Shown: positions 34,601 to 46,426, counted from the first letter of the stretch. The stretch is 64,000 nucleotides of DNA from Trichobilharzia szidati (GCA_944472155.2 OX235275.1:54515228-54579227), one strand, 5' to 3'. The notes: generated by a model from the sequence alone, not told the origin. Program-made: numbers and translations.

Positions 34601-36180
34601 TCAGTCTTTATTCTTGTTTTTCTCATGACCAATATTTGGGACGTCAACATTGACGTAAATTGCTGTCTCCCAATTTTGGCTAGCAGACAGCTCTCACCAC
34701 AGTAGTAGTTACCAATAGAAGTATCTTTATCGCAAATCTGAGGAGTGCACCATGTTTCAGTAGTCATTATGAGGGAACAGTTGCAAATTGAGGATAGTGT
34801 CATGAAGCCAAACATTTTGCTGCGTAAGGAGCGAGCATTGATGAGACAGAATGAGAGTTAGGAATAACGGTGAAATCGTATATATCTTTAAAAACCTTAT
34901 CCTCAAGGTTTATGGCGTCTGGAGTAGATTGTTTGATGGTGGCAACTTACTGTCAGTGCTGGCAAAGCGTACTACACCAGCATCAGCACAGAGAGAGGTG
35001 CTATCGTTGGTAACCTTGGGGCTATGAAGTGTTCATAATGCCATGACTGCAATGCATCGTCCTCCCTTCTGGAGACAAGGAACTTGACAGTATGTGAGCT
35101 ACTTGCGTCAATAGTGAGGCTGAAATTTCGTATTGGCTGAGAAAAATTAGATTGGTTGAAGGGGAGGAAGGTATTTATTGTGGATAGCATGCCAGAGTAA
35201 AGTTACGTGCATCGCAGTTATGACTAATATTTTGTGTGTTTAAGTTATTTTTGTAAGTATTAGTACATCGATGGTCTTGTGTAGTCTGTATTCGGTGGTT
35301 TTCGCGAATGTGGTGAGTCAGAAGGCCACATTTAGGAAACAAGCCTGACCCACTTGTTCCTTGTTATAGAGGTCTCTGGATCATACTTTCGTCTAAATTA
35401 AACACAGATAGGGGAGTTGTGTCGGGGTAGATGTGTACCTGCCGGTAGTGATTCGACTTAGTTTTAGGGTGCCCAGAGAGATAGCGTCTGCTGTGTCTAT
35501 CGGATGAAGATTTGTTCGGTGTTGGACGAATCGACGAGTTACCTCTCTCTTCATTGACGTCATGTTGATGGTAGTATGAAGACTTATTCAGCTTCCCTGG
35601 GTTAATGGTGGGATTGAAGTTGCTTAAGTTAGGGTTACTGGGTTTTCTGCTGAGAAACCTATCAGTGACGGGTTTGAGTACAGGTATTCTGGATGGTAGG
35701 GTTACTTTACTTCGTTTTGTATGCACGCTAGTCTGAGAGCTTCTTGGGAGCGTTATATTTAATGGTATATGCTCAGCTTGTTATACGACTGGAATTTCCT
35801 AGCATAATTAGGTCCACTGAACTTAAACAGCACAGGACACACATACTTTTCTGATTGTTTCCTGAGTCTGATTAAGTGGCAATTTGCTGATGACATGCCG
35901 CACGCTTGGAGATGTGTCGCTTTGATTTTGTCCAGGGACATCCAATCAGGCAGCTTCTGTATCGTGAGTTGGGTTACAGAGAAGCAGTAACGGCTTGATG
36001 GTATTTATATTTTCATTGAATTTCTTCACAGAGTTTCATAGAGAGATAAGGTCCAACTTATTTTGGTTAGCATTTGCGTATATCTCTGATAGCAAGTCAG
36101 ACACAATGACTTCGGGGACATTGTTGGGGCTACGTGGAACGTGTAGTGATGTACGTATCTTCTTAGCCGAGTGACCTGAG
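31690..36180 (-). pseudogene. CR1-like LINE 2, older relative of LINE 1
   Basis: Minus-strand fragments follow the same order as LINE 1. RRM-like ORF1 at 35941-35759; EN pieces at 34815-34700 ('MTTETWCTPQICD') and 34081-33791 ('GSDHKVAFGTFN'); RT pieces at 33311-33063 ('SPDGIPSILLKRGGGDIP'), 32978-32691 ('QHGFVKSRSCSTCLLDYF', 'LLFDFKNAFREVPH') and 32684-32349 (motif C degraded to 'LFVDYLKIVYSF'); C-terminus at 32288-31690 ('VRPVLEYCTIVFGF', 'YSALWNELPL'). Many stops and frameshifts. A solo LTR at 34362-34701 interrupts it. The two LINEs lie in the same orientation, end to end. Confidence 0.85.
34362..34701 (-). repeat. Solo LTR inserted in LINE 2
   Basis: The plus strand reads TGTAACGACAG...CTCTCACCACA, 340 bp. 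It splits the endonuclease region of LINE 2. The flanks are GTGG and GTAG, three of four bases matching, so the 4-bp duplication has probably mutated. Confidence 0.85.
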
Positions 36181-36639
36181 CTATTCTTACGCACACAAAT
36201 TATCGTTCATTACGTTGTGCCATTGTTGCACACTGATCAATATGGTTTCAAGTAGAAGCTGAGCTAAAACGAAAACAGATATGTGCACAAATAGTATATC
36301 GAGTGGATATACAGACTGAGAACTACTGTAGACACGGTATATAATTTTATTGCTTATAAATAAACAACAAATAGACAAAAGTATTAAACCATGAAATAGA
36401 GACTATATAGAAACCAATAATCTTGAAAATTGATCCTGATTTATAAACGACAAAATAATGAATTTCTCTATAGTTTCCCTTTGTGTTGAGTTGTCCTTTA
36501 GTTGTAAAAGGAGGATGAGCCCTGCGAAAAAGTGAGCCCAAACTTGAGAACTGGAGGTGATATATCTGGATAATTGGAAGCTGCGGTAGCAGTCAATATG
36601 GGTTATATTTGAGGAGTGGTATAATACCCACTACAATAT

Positions 36640-37180
36640 TCCAGAAATCGGTAAGAAAATATCCACGTTGTGGGGAGAGATTGTGCTAGCTGTTCCATCA
36701 TTGATCGAACTTTGGCCACAAGTTCTGCTGATACTCATACGTTCACTTGCTCTTCCGTAGGTCGTCTCCCCCCAACTTCCGATCAGCAATGCGTGCTGAC
36801 CGTTCGGGAGAAGAGTCAAGATCTTGGGCGTCTAGTGCCTGTTGCATGCAACCCTGCTTCAGAACAGCGTGTCCCACCACGCTTGCCCCGACAAGTTTCT
36901 GTAGGTGGAGCAAGCCATGTGGTGGGGATCTATCTGCCATGTTCTCCCCTTGAAGCAACCGTTGTATACACTGGCTTTGTGGTATAGAGAGGCGTTTTAT
37001 CACCTCGCACTTGAGCGGTATTTATAGTTGCTGTTTTTGAGGGTGAAGTTCAAGGTCCCGCAACTCCTTGTTAATCTGATAGGGTAACTGAGAACACACG
37101 TCCCTATACCTGGCAGTTTCAGAATTAATGTTCCACCGCTCATAGCCGTGCTCTAGTTGAGTAAACATAGTTCCAGGTCA
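36640..37180 (-). pseudogene. Ty3/gypsy-type gag fragment
   Basis: The minus strand reads 'NSETARYRDVCSQLPYQINKEL', a frame break, then 'EVIKRLSIPQSQCIQRLLQG' and 'RSPPHGLLHLQKLVGASVVG', then 'QDLDSSPERSARIADR'. The pattern (a 'RLLxxExxxDRxPxxxLxxLxxLAG' block, then a 'DLDxxxxxAxxAD' block) is that of Ty3/gypsy retrotransposon capsids. No protease, reverse transcriptase or LTR is adjacent. This piece is more GC-rich than its surroundings. The assignment rests on motif pattern only. Confidence 0.55.
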
Positions 37181-37274
37181 TATCGATCAAATCCAAGTAA
37201 TTTTAGGGAGCATGAAAAAGGGCAGTTGAAGCGGGAAAAACGTAATTAAACGCACGGGTAGGCATTCATCACTC

Positions 37275-38560
37275 AGTAGATAAAGAAAGCCCTACAAGTC
37301 ATAAAGAAGGTATAATTCCTACTTGGGTACTCATCTTATCCTTTTGAATTTCTGAGCTACTTACTACATCTAAAGAGTGATATCATACCGCGTTGTACAG
37401 GAGTATCTTAGGGTTCTATCCTAGGACCACTGATGTTTTTGATTTTTTATCAACGACCTACCGTGCTGTCTAAGCTACCCGACTCCTCTATACGCCGACG
37501 ACGTAAAGATATGGAGGGCAATAAAGTGTTCGGAAGACTTAAATAAATTACAGGCAGTTCTACAGCTTCTGGAAGACTTAGCGGTTGCCAAAGGCATGAC
37601 TTTCAACCTGAAAAATTGAAAAGTAGGGAAATTACGAACCTGTAGGCCGTATAAAATGGACACAAGGGTAAACTGCAGGGGGATGTGGCGAGGGCATATG
37701 TGGCCATACACTTTACACATAGACGGTCAGGTGCACTCACTCCTGAGCTATTTCTAAGGTCAGACCACATCTTGAAGTGCACAATATAATTGCACCCTAC
37801 TGCATAGAAGAGACGCGAACCTCCTGGAAAAAGTTAGTGGACGGGCGACAAAAGGAGTGGCTGATCTCCGAAATAAACCGTATGATGAACGGCTAAAGAA
37901 ATTAGGCCTTTTCACACTTAGCTGCAGTCAGCTTAGGGAGGATTTGATTACTGTCTACAAGATAAAAAATGGCCAGAATCACCCAAACGATGGTGTTCTA
38001 CCATTGAGTAGGTATGGGCTTCCTCGTGGAAATCACAGAAAGATAGCTCACCAGAGGGCGAGGACTCGCTCCCACTTCTTTTCACTTTACTTTGCCGTCC
38101 CTGGAACTCCTTACTAGCAGATGTAGCTATGGCACCTTCTGCTAACACCTTTAAGCGAAGGCTGGACAATCATGGAGCGCCACAAGGACTGAGACCAAAT
38201 GGCCTATCCCCTTGTAATCCCATACACCATTTAAGGGTAGACAACTAAATTCGTCATTTAACTTCTTCACATTCTCACCTGTTCTACCCTCCTGACTACT
38301 CCACCTATGCACTTACACTTATTATTACTGATATTGTATGCATATATATTTATATATGTATGTATATTTCAACTTCAAATTTAACTGGCTGACTGTTTTT
38401 GCATTTTCTTTATTTTTCCTGTCTTTTAGTGTAAATAACCTACACTAATTATATTCCCTATTATTATCTGTTTTCTTTTGACGAATATACCGGAGGACTA
38501 ACTGCTTCACAGTAGTAACAAATCTTAACACACCTCATTCTACAAACCAAAAAAAAAAAA
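37275..38560 (+). pseudogene. Third LINE, reverse-transcriptase C-terminal fragment
   Basis: Broken plus-strand frames read '..GSILGPLMFLIF' (motif B) near 37.42 kb, then 'NLLEKVSGRATKGVADLRNK' and 'ERLKKLGLFTLSCSQLREDL' with 'VYKIKNGQNHPNDG' at 37857-38117, and 'APSANTFKRRLDNH' at about 38130. These are standard C-terminal motifs of jockey/CR1-type LINEs. It ends near an A-run at 38550. Confidence 0.78.
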
Positions 38561-39460
38561 TAATTAATCCCTGCACTACTCCTTTTGGAGTCAACCAAAG
38601 CTAGGACAGTCGAGTGGCGGGACGAGCTACGCAAACCTTTACCGAAGATCAGGAACCTCTACCTCACAATCAAAAAAATCAAATTGGTTTATGCTACCTC
38701 GTAAAAACGACATTGGATATTGGATGTTAAACAGCTTTTATTGCTACAGCCTTTCTGAGAAAGATGCTTGACTTACATATTTATTCGGGTTTCACCCAAG
38801 ATATTAACCATCAAGACTTAGCAACTCTTCCTTATGTCATGCAGTAAGCATGAAAGAACTTACAGGTTTGCACAGTTTGATAACAAGGACACACGTGAAT
38901 TCAGCGGTCTTCCGAATTGTTATCGTGGTTCAAGGTCAGAGGCTTCGTTGTTAGCCTGTCGGTTTTTACCAGTGCGGGGAGGAAATCAACTATGTCAGTC
39001 TAAGCAGACAAGCCTACTGTTGATCTCAAAATAAGCTTTAAAAGCAGTTGAAGGTGAGAAAGAGCTTATAAGAGAATAATGAAGCTTAGTACTGATCGTG
39101 AATTCAATGGAAATCTTGTTTAACACTACACAAATCCTGGAAGGCTGCTCAGAATTCAGTTGATGACTTCCATACGGATACAGTTAAAGTTATTAATTGA
39201 CAGGAACCTCATTTTACCAGTGAAAACTTTGGTATAGTTTACCTGTAGGTATATATACCTTCCATGAGGTTCAGGGCCCGTAATTGGGCGCATTAATGCA
39301 CTCCCGTCATATTCGCTATATTGACCATTAGTTCATGTATTCGTTAATCTTGTTCACTGGTATCGAAATTTTTCGATCTACAATTCATTTACTCTCTTTT
39401 TCTTATATCGGAAAGGTGTTAAACTGAAATTATCGAAAATTTTATTTATATCCCTTACAT
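38560..39460. other. No gene recognised
   Basis: Unique-looking AT-rich sequence. No repeat from elsewhere in the window was recognised. Confidence 0.4.
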
Positions 39461-39690
39461 CCTGAGTGGATTGTAGAGCTTTAAGCTTGAGCCGGGAAGT
39501 TTCAGTAGCAGTGGTGTTTATTTTTTAACGGGATGGGATTACTAGCCAAATGGCCAACCTTTCCTCTTTATCAAACTTATGACCGGCTTAGCGAGGTTTA
39601 GAAATGCCTTGTCGGCTGGGGATCGAACCCCTGACCGCGGGTGTAGTTAGTCAGTGCATCCTACCAATGAACTATCAGCACTAGTAAACT
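39460..39690 (-). repeat. SINE (RTE-tail family)
   Basis: The minus strand has a tRNA-like head (GTGCTGATAGTTCATTGG..), B box GGGTTCGATCCCC, and the shared middle 'GGTTGGCCATTTGGCTAGTAATCCCATCC', followed by a 'AAATAAACACCACTGCTACTGAAACTT' end. Confidence 0.7.
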
Positions 39691-39879
39691 CTACGCAATC
39701 AATATTTTCGAATTCTAATTTGTTATGGTCCTTGTTGAGTTATTTAAAGATGATTAGAGTAATAAATAAGTTTTTGTTGACTTCTTTTATATTATATTTG
39801 AAATGCTTCTCAGTGTCCTAACTTCTGGAGATTAATTTGGACATTCGTGTTTGTTTTATCTCACTCAATTCTTCAAACA

Positions 39880-40075
39880 TGACTGATATGGTATAGTTAT
39901 TCAATAATTAAGCGCCAAGCCATCGAATGGAATTCTAATGGGAAGCAATGCATTGGATGATGTCCAAGAGAAGAAAGGTTATAGGCAGTCGTAGAGCTGG
40001 TTGAAACTGATGGCAGATAACGCAGTAGGATGGAGATGTGCTTTAGAAGTCCTCTGTTCCACTCAGAAAACAAGT
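39880..40075 (+). mobile_element. RTE LINE 3' fragment (type ii)
   Basis: The plus strand reads '..RQAIEWNSNGKQCIG' and '..LMADNAVGWRCALEVLCSTQK', the C-terminal RTE signature with several mutations. From 40076 to 40490 nothing is recognised. Confidence 0.55.
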
Positions 40076-40489
40076 AGCGAGTTGTAACCAAAATATTTGG
40101 TACAACTATGCTGGATATATGGATGAAATGATTACCTGAATCTGTAACGTTTATTTTGTACATATAGAAAGTTACAACTGAGCTGCTTTTTACTTGATGT
40201 TATTCCGGCTTTCTTTAAAGTGTTCTAATAAAAGCTGAATCATTTAAGATTGATATGATGATAGTAGTTTTCCCTTATTGTGAAATATTTCACATTCAAA
40301 GTAGCATAGTTCAAACTTCTCATTTAAGATAATTGATACTGGGTTCATATTCATTCTTTCATCTTACTGTCAAGATCATATTGGAGAGATCATGTAATTG
40401 TGTATAGTTCATAACTGTTAGTCAATAAACCGCTTGTAATTCCATGCAATTAGCAATCACTGACAAATTCACCTGTCGTGTGAGGACTG

Positions 40490-40640
40490 GACTACTGGTA
40501 CTACCTATAGCTACTCAAACCATGATAAGTGGGGGAATTTGAACCCGTGACCAACAACTGATTGCAATTCAAGCGCCTAGTCTATTTAGACACAGCTCCA
40601 TTAGCTCACAGCTGAACAGTGCTCACGATGCGTCTTTTAA
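40490..40640 (-). repeat. tRNA-like SINE remnant
   Basis: The minus strand contains 'GAGCTAATGGAGCTGTGTCT' and 'GGTTCAAATTCCCCC', matching A-box- and B-box-like spacing, but the cloverleaf stems are poor. Confidence 0.45.
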
Positions 40641-40652
40641 ACGATGAAATAC

Positions 40653-40694
<42 letters not shown>
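40653..40694. repeat. (ATT)n microsatellite
   Basis: About fourteen near-perfect ATT units, lying directly at the 3' end of the adjacent type ii RTE copy (minus strand). Other RTE tails in the window also end in TAA/ATT repeats, so this is probably part of the element's tail. Confidence 0.85.
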
Positions 40695-41380
40695 TGTTTC
40701 CTTTAATTCCTTGAGGAACATAGGGCTTCAGCCGTGCGTCTCCATTGCGTTCGGTTCTCTGCTAGAGTCTTCACCTGGCTCCAAGTCTGCCCACACGTTT
40801 TCATCTCCTCTTCACATGACCTCCTCCAAGTCACCCTTGCACTGACGACCAACTCGCCGCTTCCCTTTCGGGTTCCACTCGAGGGCTTGTCTAGTGATGT
40901 CACTTGATGGTTTCCTCAGAGTATGGCCAATCCATCTCCATTTCTTCCTGCCTGTTTGTTTCACAATGGGTTCCTGGTTGGTTCGTTCATTGCCAGAGAT
41001 CTCTGTTGCTGATCTTTTCTGGCCATCTGATCTTGAGTATTGAGCGAAGAAAACTCTTAATGAAGGTCTGTAGTTTGTTTGAGATGCTCTTTATGACGCG
41101 CAGTCCAAGTCTCTGATCCGTATAGTAGCATTGACTTCACATTGGAGTTGAAAATCCGGATCTTATTTTTGATGCTGAGTGCTGTTGACCTCCACACAGA
41201 CTTGAGAGTAGTGAAAGCTTGTCTTGCTTTTCCGATTCTTGCTTTGATATCTTCGTCAGTTCCGCCTGTGGTTGAAACGATGCTTCCCAGGTAGAAATAC
41301 CATAAGTCTATGGTATTCTGTGTTCCGGCTGGTGATAACACTTTCATTAAAACAAAAACTACATTTTGGTACATTATAGG
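40695..41380 (-). pseudogene. RTE LINE 3' part (type ii)
   Basis: Frame 41374-41057 encodes 'LGSIVSTTGGTDEDIKARIG' and 'FNSNVKSMLLYGSETWTA', conserved C-terminal RTE motifs. Frame 40903-40703 encodes 'ARVTWRRSCEEEMKTCGQTW' and 'RTAEALCSSRN', the last residues. A frameshift separates them. It is oriented minus with the ATT tail at its 3' side. Confidence 0.85.
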
Positions 41381-41384
41381 TATC

Positions 41385-41860
41385 AGGAGGTGGAGCCACG
41401 CAGAATCTCAATAGTCTGTGCTTAGACCGAAGCAAGTGGTTGTGTCTTAAGAGGAGACCACCTCTCCAGTGAGCGCTTTTGACTTGAATTCTGATCCTGA
41501 CAGAAGGCAGTGGAGTTGTATTCCTGTGACCAAATCAGGTTCGCACACCATTCAATTCTTTTGGCTTCTGGAGCTCATGTACACCATAGGTTTAGAGTCA
41601 GGGTTTTCCAACCCCCCCGCCTCCTAGGTAGATCTACCTGCGTGTCCTCTAGTTTTGTTGTAAGCGCCCGACATCCACATTTGCACTTCCACTTTCATGT
41701 GAGGAACACCACAGCGTGAAGACAGTGAATAGGAGGTACCTAACATAGGCTATGAATGTGTGTATGTATGTGTGTGGCTAAATGAGAGCATTGCGAGCGG
41801 ATAACCGAAGTCTATCCATCCACCATCAGCCGTACCAGATCGTTTATATGGGGCATTTTT
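41385..41860 (+). repeat. Unclassified dispersed repeat (copy 1)
   Basis: About 470 bp are similar to 46690-47110, sharing CGAAGCAAGTGGTTGT, CACCATAGGTTTAGA, CAGGGTTTTCCA and CGAATAGGAG. There are no long frames. It adjoins the RTE at 40.7-41.4 kb, so it might be part of a larger element. Confidence 0.6.
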
Positions 41861-42028
41861 CAGTTTAGTGTCTTCACTTTTGTTCAATAAAATTTTTTTT
41901 ATTGTCTAACTTCACCGTATAACTTTTGTTTTACTTCATTATTCCTAGAAATAATAATAGTAATAATAATACTATTGATAACACGACAGTCCGTTATACT
42001 CATCATCTCATAACAGGATTATCTACGA

Positions 42029-42202
42029 ATGTCTAAGAATTTTATTGACAAATTACGCATATTTGTTAGAGCTGGTAGTGGAGCTGCAGGCAGTCCAGCT
42101 GTAAAAGGTCAAGGAGGAAATGGTGGCAGTGTCTACTTAGAAGTTGATGAAAGTCAAACACTGCATAAATTGCTACAGAGTAATCCAACAAAACGTTTCA
42201 AA
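42029..42202 (+). CDS. GTPBP10: GTPBP10/Obg-type GTPase, exon 1
   Basis: The product is an Obg-family GTPase. In animals GTPBP10 acts in mitochondria on the large ribosomal subunit (family knowledge). This exon encodes 58 residues from the first ATG: 'MSKNFIDKLRIFVRAGSG' followed by 'GQGGNGGSVYLEVDE'. This Gly-rich part of the Obg fold is typical of the family. The donor is TTCAAA|GTAAGT, phase 0. Upstream, 'CATAACAG' at 42009-42016 could be a splice acceptor (cis, or for the flatworm spliced leader), so a further 5' exon is possible. No classical mitochondrial presequence is visible in this exon. Confidence 0.88.
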
Positions 42203-42719
42203 GTAAGTTCTCCTTCAAAAAGTGTGTTTTTTATGTTGTGGGCATTTGTCTAAAATACATAATGTCAGCAATTTATTGGGTAGTCGTATTCTGTCCGGCT
42301 GAAAAGATCCGTTGGAAGAAGAAAGACTGTGGTACTTGTCGATGTCTTTTTTAATAATCTCCACTTAGACTAGCCCCTCCCCGCCCACAGACTGTAGTTT
42401 GAATGTAGTAAAGGTTGAGTAAGTTCTCGTTTACTGCTAAAAGAAAGAGCTCAAATATAGTCGTTCTAAAGTGCGATTTCAGGGCCTACCAGAGAAGTAT
42501 ATTGATGACATCTATAGTGTTCAGAGAGTCATCTATTCTTGGTCAGTACTAACTTGAAAAATAAAGAGAGATATTGCCTAACCTAGCGAACTCCAGTAAT
42601 TGTTAGCGTTTAATAGAACTTATAGTATACTACAAGATATCTTCACTTCGCATCTTCATGCCAAAGATATGTATCTATTTGATGAATTTTTAAAGTGTAT
42701 TTTAGACTTTATGGATAAG

Positions 42720-43335
42720 ATTTTATTTTGATAAATCAGTGTTGTTATACAGTAATATTAACTGATGACCACCTTTCGAGCACAAACTATTGCTGCTCAT
42801 AATTATATCAAGTTACTCACACAACTTTTTCCTTCATTCATATACATGAGTGGAATTGATGATTAGACATTTGAATAAAAATCAATATGGGATAATGTAC
42901 ATTCAGAAATAATAATAATATCAGTGTTATCAATAAAATACAATCAGATGAGAAATAAGACGAGTGTTTTGATAGTCAAAATAAATGAGTAACTTGTTAG
43001 AATGTTGTGATGTGCTTGAATTGAAATAGAATTTTAAGATTGTTTATTATCCTCCTCTGATTTGACTGACTGGTGGTAATAATATCTTCCATATCTCTGG
43101 TATTTGCATTGAGTCATTTCTGTTGCATGTGTTGGGTGTGTACACCCGATGAACCAAGATTCAGTAATCAATCTCGCTCTCCACCTATCTAGATTACTCT
43201 TTAGAATTTTCACTCTGTCCCACCGGCCCTATTGTGGTTGCGTGTTAATGCATGCAGTGCAATTGATGAGCTATTTTTCTAAATTGCTTGTCTTCGTGGG
43301 ATCAATCATTCTTACCTTAGCTAAATTCTTATGTT
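42720..43335 (-). mobile_element. Penelope-like element 3' end (family A), in GTPase intron 1
   Basis: The minus strand carries remnants of the protein end ('SSIALHALTRNH', 'LNLGSSGVHTQHMQQ'), then the 3' UTR and the hammerhead-like end at 42763-42812 (stem GAGCA..TGCTC, GAAAGGTGGTC). Stem III is disturbed (AAAG instead of AAAC). Confidence 0.72.
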
Positions 43336-43640
43336 CCGACACCAATGGCTGGGGACAATTGGTGATATGGTTCCTAATCGTTCTCAATGGCTGGCGCAGA
43401 TGCATCCACTCCTTGTGACTTATAATATCCAATGAAACTATATATATTGTTCTTCGATATTACTATTCTTTTTGCCTCATATTTCTGTTTACTGTCCCTA
43501 TTCTGCGTTTATTTTTACTTTCTCTTGCTTTGTGTGCTACATTGTGGGAGTGTGGCGACTCGAACTGCTACACATCTGTGCAAAGATCTATGTTGAAACC
43601 AGACAGACAGACAAACAGTCTCCTCAGCATATGTCCAGTC
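43330..43640 (+). mobile_element. SR2-like RTE 3' tail
   Basis: Plus strand: 'CACCAATGGCTGGGGACAATTGG', 'GGCGCAGATGCATCCACTCCTTGTGA', then 'GAGTGTGGCGACTCGAACTGC' and the CAGACAGACAGACA end. It is almost the same as the tail of the copy at 22.75 kb. Confidence 0.78.
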
Positions 43641-43934
43641 CAGAATTCCTTGTTGCTTATCCTTTCCGACTGACCATTCGATCGTCAGTATCCAGGGTAG
43701 GCAGCCTGTTGGTGAAAGTCTGAAGTTACACCTATTGGAAAAATGCTTTTGGTGATTCATTAATTCGCCAACTCATACAGAATCACTGACCGACTTGACA
43801 CATTAGTGTTACAAAATTGGTATCCTGTTCCTTATTCTATGTGCAGTAGATTTCTGTACTCATTTCAGAGTAATGAAGGTTTGTCACAATATGCAAATTT
43901 TTCAAGTATTGGTTTTTGTAGGGATTATTGTTTC

Positions 43935-44200
43935 ATTGATTGGAGGATTTCATCATGAGCTGACATCAGTTAGAGGACCATTGGAAAACCACCTGGGAGT
44001 ACTGGATTGCAGCTGTTTTGTCAGTCTAGTTTAGGACTCTTCATCAGTACGCACCCACATTGCGGGGTTCGAACCCAGGACCTTCTGGTTACAAGGTGAG
44101 CCAGCTCGTAGACCATTAAGCTACCGGCACCCGATCCAATGGCCAGCCCATGAATTCTAACTTCTGCCAATTCACGACATAGCGTGACCATTACTCAATG
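43935..44200 (-). repeat. Hammerhead SINE
   Basis: On the minus strand: head 'TGGGCTGGCCATTGGATCGGG', A-box-like 'TGGTCTACGAGCTGGC', B box GGTTCGAACCC, then the hammerhead block 'GTACTGATGAAGAGTCCTAAACTAGACTGACAAAACAGC', and a tail. Stem II and GAAA are altered (GACAAAA), so it should be inactive. Confidence 0.72.
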
Positions 44201-44384
44201 TCCTTTTCGATGAGTTACTGCCTCACCTTCAACCTGCTGCACCCTACTGGTCATTATCATTATAATGTCTTTCTTGTCTGATTCTTAGTGGATTTTTTAC
44301 AATGTAATTATCTTCTTGAGTTCTTATCTTCATTGGTCCTTCCACTGACACATACACATATATATCTTTGTTTAAGTATTGGTT

Positions 44385-44690
44385 TGTAGGGATTTGATTG
44401 ATGGGTTGGAGGATTTCATCATGAGCTGACATTGGTTAGAGAACCATTGGAAAACCCTGGGAGTACTGGACATCTGTTTCGTTTTGATGGGCCATTGGAT
44501 CGAGTCTCAGTGGACTAATAGCCGACGAGCTCGCCTTTTAACCAGAAGGTCCTGGGTTCGAACCCCGGTGGGTACGTTCTGATAAAGAGTCCTAAACTAG
44601 GACGAAACAACTGTCCAGTACTCACTGGTGGTGGTTTTCCAATGCTTCTCTAACCAATGTCAGCTCATGATGAAATCCTGTAACCAGATT
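44385..44690 (+). repeat. Hammerhead SINE joined to an inverted tail
   Basis: 44400-44480 is the SINE tail on the minus strand. It is joined at about 44485 to a plus-strand copy with tRNA-like part, B box GGTTCGAACCCC and hammerhead block at 44576-44621 (core ATAAAGA, stem GTCC/GGAC, GAAAC, GTC). The core has two changes (C3 and G5). This is again a head-to-head arrangement, as at 5720. Confidence 0.75.
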
Positions 44691-44893
44691 ATCATTTCTT
44701 CCCCAAAGAGGTTATTCGATATACTACTCATATCTACTTATAGGCAGAGCACACACCAAACTCTCCCAACCTAGGATTAGTAAAAATATATTCTTGTTAT
44801 AAATCAAATTATAAAGTAATTTATCTTTTTATTATTAATTCATTTATATTTTAATGTATTTTGCCTTTGTATTTCTTTCTTTTTTTTTCCAAG

Positions 44894-45169
44894 GCAGAAC
44901 ACGGACTAGAGGCTAGTAAACGTCGAGGTATAGTTGTTGGACAGGATGGTAAAGATTTGACGATACGAGTCCCTGCTGGGATAACAGTTCTATTCGGTGG
45001 TCAAGGGAATTCATCAGCTAGTAGTGGTGGTACAGAGCAAAGAATTATTGGAAATTTAGATAAACCTGGTCAAAAGTTACTTGTCGCTCAAGGTGGTCTA
45101 GGCGGTTTTCGTCAGAATAGTTATGTTGGTACACCGGGGCAAGCGCATAGTATTATACTGGACTTAAAG
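44894..45169 (+). CDS. GTPBP10: GTPBP10/Obg-type GTPase, exon 2
   Basis: A 276-base phase 0 exon follows a T-rich acceptor (TTTTTTTTCCAAG) and ends at AAG|GTAATA. It encodes residues 59-150: 'AEHGLEASKRRGIVVGQDGK', 'IRVPAGITV', 'IIGNLDKPGQKLLVAQGGLGG' and 'GQAHSIILDLK'. These are the second half of the Obg domain, and 'LLVAQGGLGG' is a strong family signature. A 'SSASSGG' stretch is an insertion relative to other family members as far as I can judge. Confidence 0.93.
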
Positions 45170-45689
45170 GTAATACACTACTGATGATGATAATTGTGGT
45201 TGATTGATTTCTGACTTAGAATTGCTGCTACTTTAACTTGGTGGTGGTCGGGCTTGTATATCGTAATGACCCGACACAAGCGAAGTACACTGGCTGGAGC
45301 TGGTGTTTCTGCAGGTCTTAACATGCCAGAAAGTTCGTTTGGATGGCGGTTAGACTAAAAGCAGTTGCTATGGCATATTATAATTCGTCTATACTGTGTT
45401 GGAGTCTTTGGGCGAAGTCGCACTGCTGCGGAATAGGGATCTAACAGCTGTGCTACCTTTCTACTCTGAGGGTGGGTTGAAAGGTGGTTCGAAAAGCTTG
45501 ACTGTGGAAACTGTTTATCCTGATATTCCATGCGGCGGTCTTCAGTCAGTGGTAAGATTTGAATATGGATACAATCCCGAAAACCAACTCAAACAGGCCG
45601 TGACCATCTTTAAGCTGTTACCCCTTCTATTTTAGGTGTTATAAGAAGAAATCAACCTCTACGGTGTAGGTAGCCGGGATGTCACAACC

Positions 45690-46115
45690 GCCAACACACT
45701 TCCATAAGCACACATAGCTGACATAGGGTTAGGTGGAAAAGCGGTTAGTGGTGATCGGACCAAAACGTGGCGTCAGTCCATGACAGTTAGTTTAAGCTAC
45801 ATTGGAAGATGCAGACTTCCCGCCTACCTGGTTGGAGTCCTCGGGATGGTAAGAACCAATGGCGGCTGGAGACAATTGGTTACGTGGCTCAAAATCGTTG
45901 TCAATGGCTGGCGCTGATGCATTCACTCCTTGTGATTTGTCAAATCCAATAAAACTCTATTGTTATTCCATATTACTGTTCTTTTTACCTCACACTTCTG
46001 TGTATTATCTCTCTTTACTCTTTTCTCTTGCTTGGTGTGTGCTACAAGGAGGTAGTGTGGCAACTCGAACTGGTGCACATATGTGCAAATTTCTACGCTG
46101 AAACCAGTCAGTCAG
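45690..46115 (+). mobile_element. SR2-like RTE 3' fragment, GTPase intron 2
   Basis: The plus strand reads 'TKTWRQSMTVSLSYIGRCRLP' and the shared tail '..GAGGTAGTGTGGCAACTCGAACTGGTGC'. The preceding ~450 bp (45235-45690) show only short unassigned frames. Confidence 0.72.
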
Positions 46116-46426
46116 TTAGTCACCCACCTTCATAATTCAGCTGCAATGTATCTTATGCTTTTTTTTGTAGAAATATATTCATTAGATTTTGTCGTCAACT
46201 GAACTTTATTCATTTCATATTATTAAGTAAACTAACGGCGATGTTAAAACTTCTTCTTTTTTCCCTCTGTTTGTTACTACTAATCAATTTGTGATTCCTA
46301 CGATACTGTTACTAGTAATTTGTGATAACACTATGACGAATAAGGTTCATATTGTTTTTCTATCGATTTAGAAATTTTTAAGCGATTTCAGCCTGGGAGT
46401 TTTGAGTAGAATTCATTCGCAGCATC

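Noticed and set aside
36743..37003. Host gene in a GC-richer island
   Set aside because: The translated motifs fit a retrotransposon capsid better, and no splice structure or second exon was found.
40653..40694. CRISPR-like or other regular array
   Set aside because: It is a plain ATT microsatellite at the end of an RTE copy; no spaced repeats occur in the window.
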